Positions 30,842 through 31,674 of a stretch of DNA of 31,674 bases are shown here, in pieces. Under the pieces are notes generated by a model. It had not been told where the DNA came from and made no database searches. It was given only the letters and a program-made list of their open reading frames with translations. The stretch covers positions 1 to 31,674 of the forward strand of contig CAYNDB010000013.1 in NCBI GenBank assembly GCA_964395915.1, written 5' to 3'. Source of the DNA: CAYNDB01 sp964395915. Its GTDB lineage: Bacteria; Nitrospinota_A; UBA7883; JAJRTC01. A program made the position numbers and the translations under genes. The number at the start of each line of letters is the position of its first letter. Positions within the stretch are counted from its first letter, which is position 1.

Positions 30842-31464
30842 CCCGGTAAAAGTTTCACCAATCCTGACGCAAGCATCTGAATACCGATAGCCGCAAGAAG
30901 CAGCCCCATAATACGTGTCGCAACATTCAGGCCGGTGATGCCCAGATATTTTCCAATAGGGGTCGCAAGTCTTAATGCAAGCCACACAAAAAAAGCGATC
31001 AGGACAATACCCGCGCTGAGGACAAGTTTATCCGTTAAATTGACTGCCTGATGAGCATCGGAAATCGCCAAACTGATTGCGCCGGGCCCGGCGAGCAACG
31101 GCATTGCAAGCGGTACGACACTAATGCTGTCTTTGGTATTTGCTTCGTCCGCCTCTTCGGGGGCTTGGCGAGTATGGCTTTGTTTGGCGTGAAGCATAGC
31201 CATCGCCATAAGCAAAATAAGCAGACCGCCACCCGTTCGAAAGGCTGGAATGCCAATCCCGAAGAAGTTCAGGATGTGCGTTCCAAACCAGATTGAGACA
31301 ATAATAATCACAGCAACTGATATGGCCGTGGCGCGGGCGATGGCATTGCATTCTTTTACTGTTCTGTCGCCCCGCATGGACAGGAAAATAGGAACAACTC
31401 CTATCGGGTTCATAATAGCGAACATGCCGATAATGGCTTTCGCATAAAAAGAGTAATCACCCAT
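30832..31464 (-). CDS. MarC family integral membrane protein
   Basis: A 210-residue MarC/UPF0056 protein with about six transmembrane helices. Signatures are FAIMNPIGVVPIFLSMRGD near the N-terminus, GGGLLILLMAMAMLHAK (about 78-94), and PLAMPLLAGPGAISLAIS (about 117-134). Between helices 3 and 4 lies a charged loop. The function is unknown; the old link of MarC to multiple antibiotic resistance was withdrawn. The final residues (LLPGLA) are encoded in DNA that overlaps the transposase fragment on the opposite strand, so the C-terminus may have been altered by the insertion. No convincing promoter or operon partner is seen. Confidence 0.9.
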   Translation of the reverse strand: MGDYSFYAKAIIGMFAIMNPIGVVPIFLSMRGDRTVKECNAIARATAISVAVIIIVSIWFGTHILNFFGIGIPAFRTGGGLLILLMAMAMLHAKQSHTRQAPEEADEANTKDSISVVPLAMPLLAGPGAISLAISDAHQAVNLTDKLVLSAGIVLIAFFVWLALRLATPIGKYLGITGLNVATRIMGLLLAAIGIQMLASGLVKLLPGLA

Positions 31465-31617
31465 ATCAATCTTTCCACTTCAGCTAAGGTTGTAAAGAAC
31501 ACGCCGAATAACACAAGCATGACACATCCTATCACTGAATAATTGATCGCTCATTACCCATGTCAGCGTCACATCAACATCAAGTTCAACTACAGATACC
31601 GCAACAACTTAAATAAT

Positions 31618-31674
31618 TGGTGCGCCCGGCAGGATTCGAACCTGCGACCTCCGGATTAGAAGTCCGATGCTCTA
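31618..31674 (-). tRNA. tRNA-Arg (anticodon UCU), 5' part outside window
   Basis: The minus strand shows an encoded CCA end (31618-31620), a GCAGG-TTCGAAT-CCTGC T-arm, and an anticodon arm TCGGA-CTTCTAA-TCCGG. The 7-base loop CTTCTAA gives anticodon TCT (plus 31658-31660), reading AGA/AGG arginine codons. The acceptor 5' strand and most of the D-arm lie beyond the right edge. Confidence 0.93.

Noticed and set aside
1..31674. CRISPR arrays, prophage, toxin-antitoxin or defence islands
   Set aside because: No regularly spaced repeats, phage structural genes or recognisable defence genes were seen; the only mobile DNA is the IS3-type scrap.

Overview
The window reads as a chromosomal stretch of a Gram-negative bacterium of moderate GC content. 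Envelope evidence is an ADP-heptose pathway for LPS (gmhA, hldE), a FadL-type outer-membrane channel, a second outer-membrane beta-barrel and a periplasmic Deg-type protease. RNase Y with YmdB, tandem DUF507 genes and a deoxyhypusine-synthase-like gene beside hldE suggest a Desulfobacterota/Nitrospirota/Nitrospinota-like lineage; this is inference and the phylum is not resolved. Two runs of exactly 100 N (16727-16826 and 27626-27725) show it is a scaffolded draft, probably metagenomic, so distances across them are unreliable.

Layout. 1-6290 (minus): a tight seven-gene operon, ugd, uxs, radC, gmhA, hldE, a DHS-like gene and a WalJ/YycJ-type MBL hydrolase, with spacings of a few bases or overlaps and a candidate promoter near 6342-6372. 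It makes UDP-glucuronate and UDP-xylose plus ADP-heptose precursors for surface polysaccharide. 6371-10515 (minus): a nitrogen block, porin-like gene, P-II gene, amtB, a branched hairpin/T-tract element, then glnA with its own terminator. 10516-11042 is gene-free with repeats and a G11 tract. 11043-11828 is a second, divergent radC with a Cys-x-x-Cys ladder. 12052-16726 (minus): holA, a metallophosphoesterase, nusB, ribH, ribBA and ribE, the last cut by the first gap. 17082-18531 (minus): two DUF507 genes and a PHP phosphoesterase.

18668-23125 (plus): a class-V aminotransferase, rplU-rpmA with a terminator, obgE, and a FadL-family channel. 23357-26606 (minus): an alpha/beta hydrolase, ymdB and rny. 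26607-27996 holds almost no protein genes; it contains a 6S RNA with its own promoter (27082-27291, minus), two intrinsic terminators bracketing an unexplained structured stretch, and a ribbon-helix-helix-like gene broken by the second gap. 27997-30669 (plus): a Deg/HtrA protease with a strong terminator and an unrecognised 339-residue protein. A frameshifted IS3-type transposase scrap touches the 3' end of a marC gene (minus), and the window ends inside a tRNA-Arg(UCU) gene.

Most protein genes are ordinary housekeeping or envelope functions. The parts most worth a second look are the 6S RNA and its terminator-bracketed neighbour, the DHS-like enzyme in the heptose operon, the Cys-ladder RadC paralogue, the branched element before glnA, and the unknown protein at 29650-30669. 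I did not find a clear undescribed multi-gene system.
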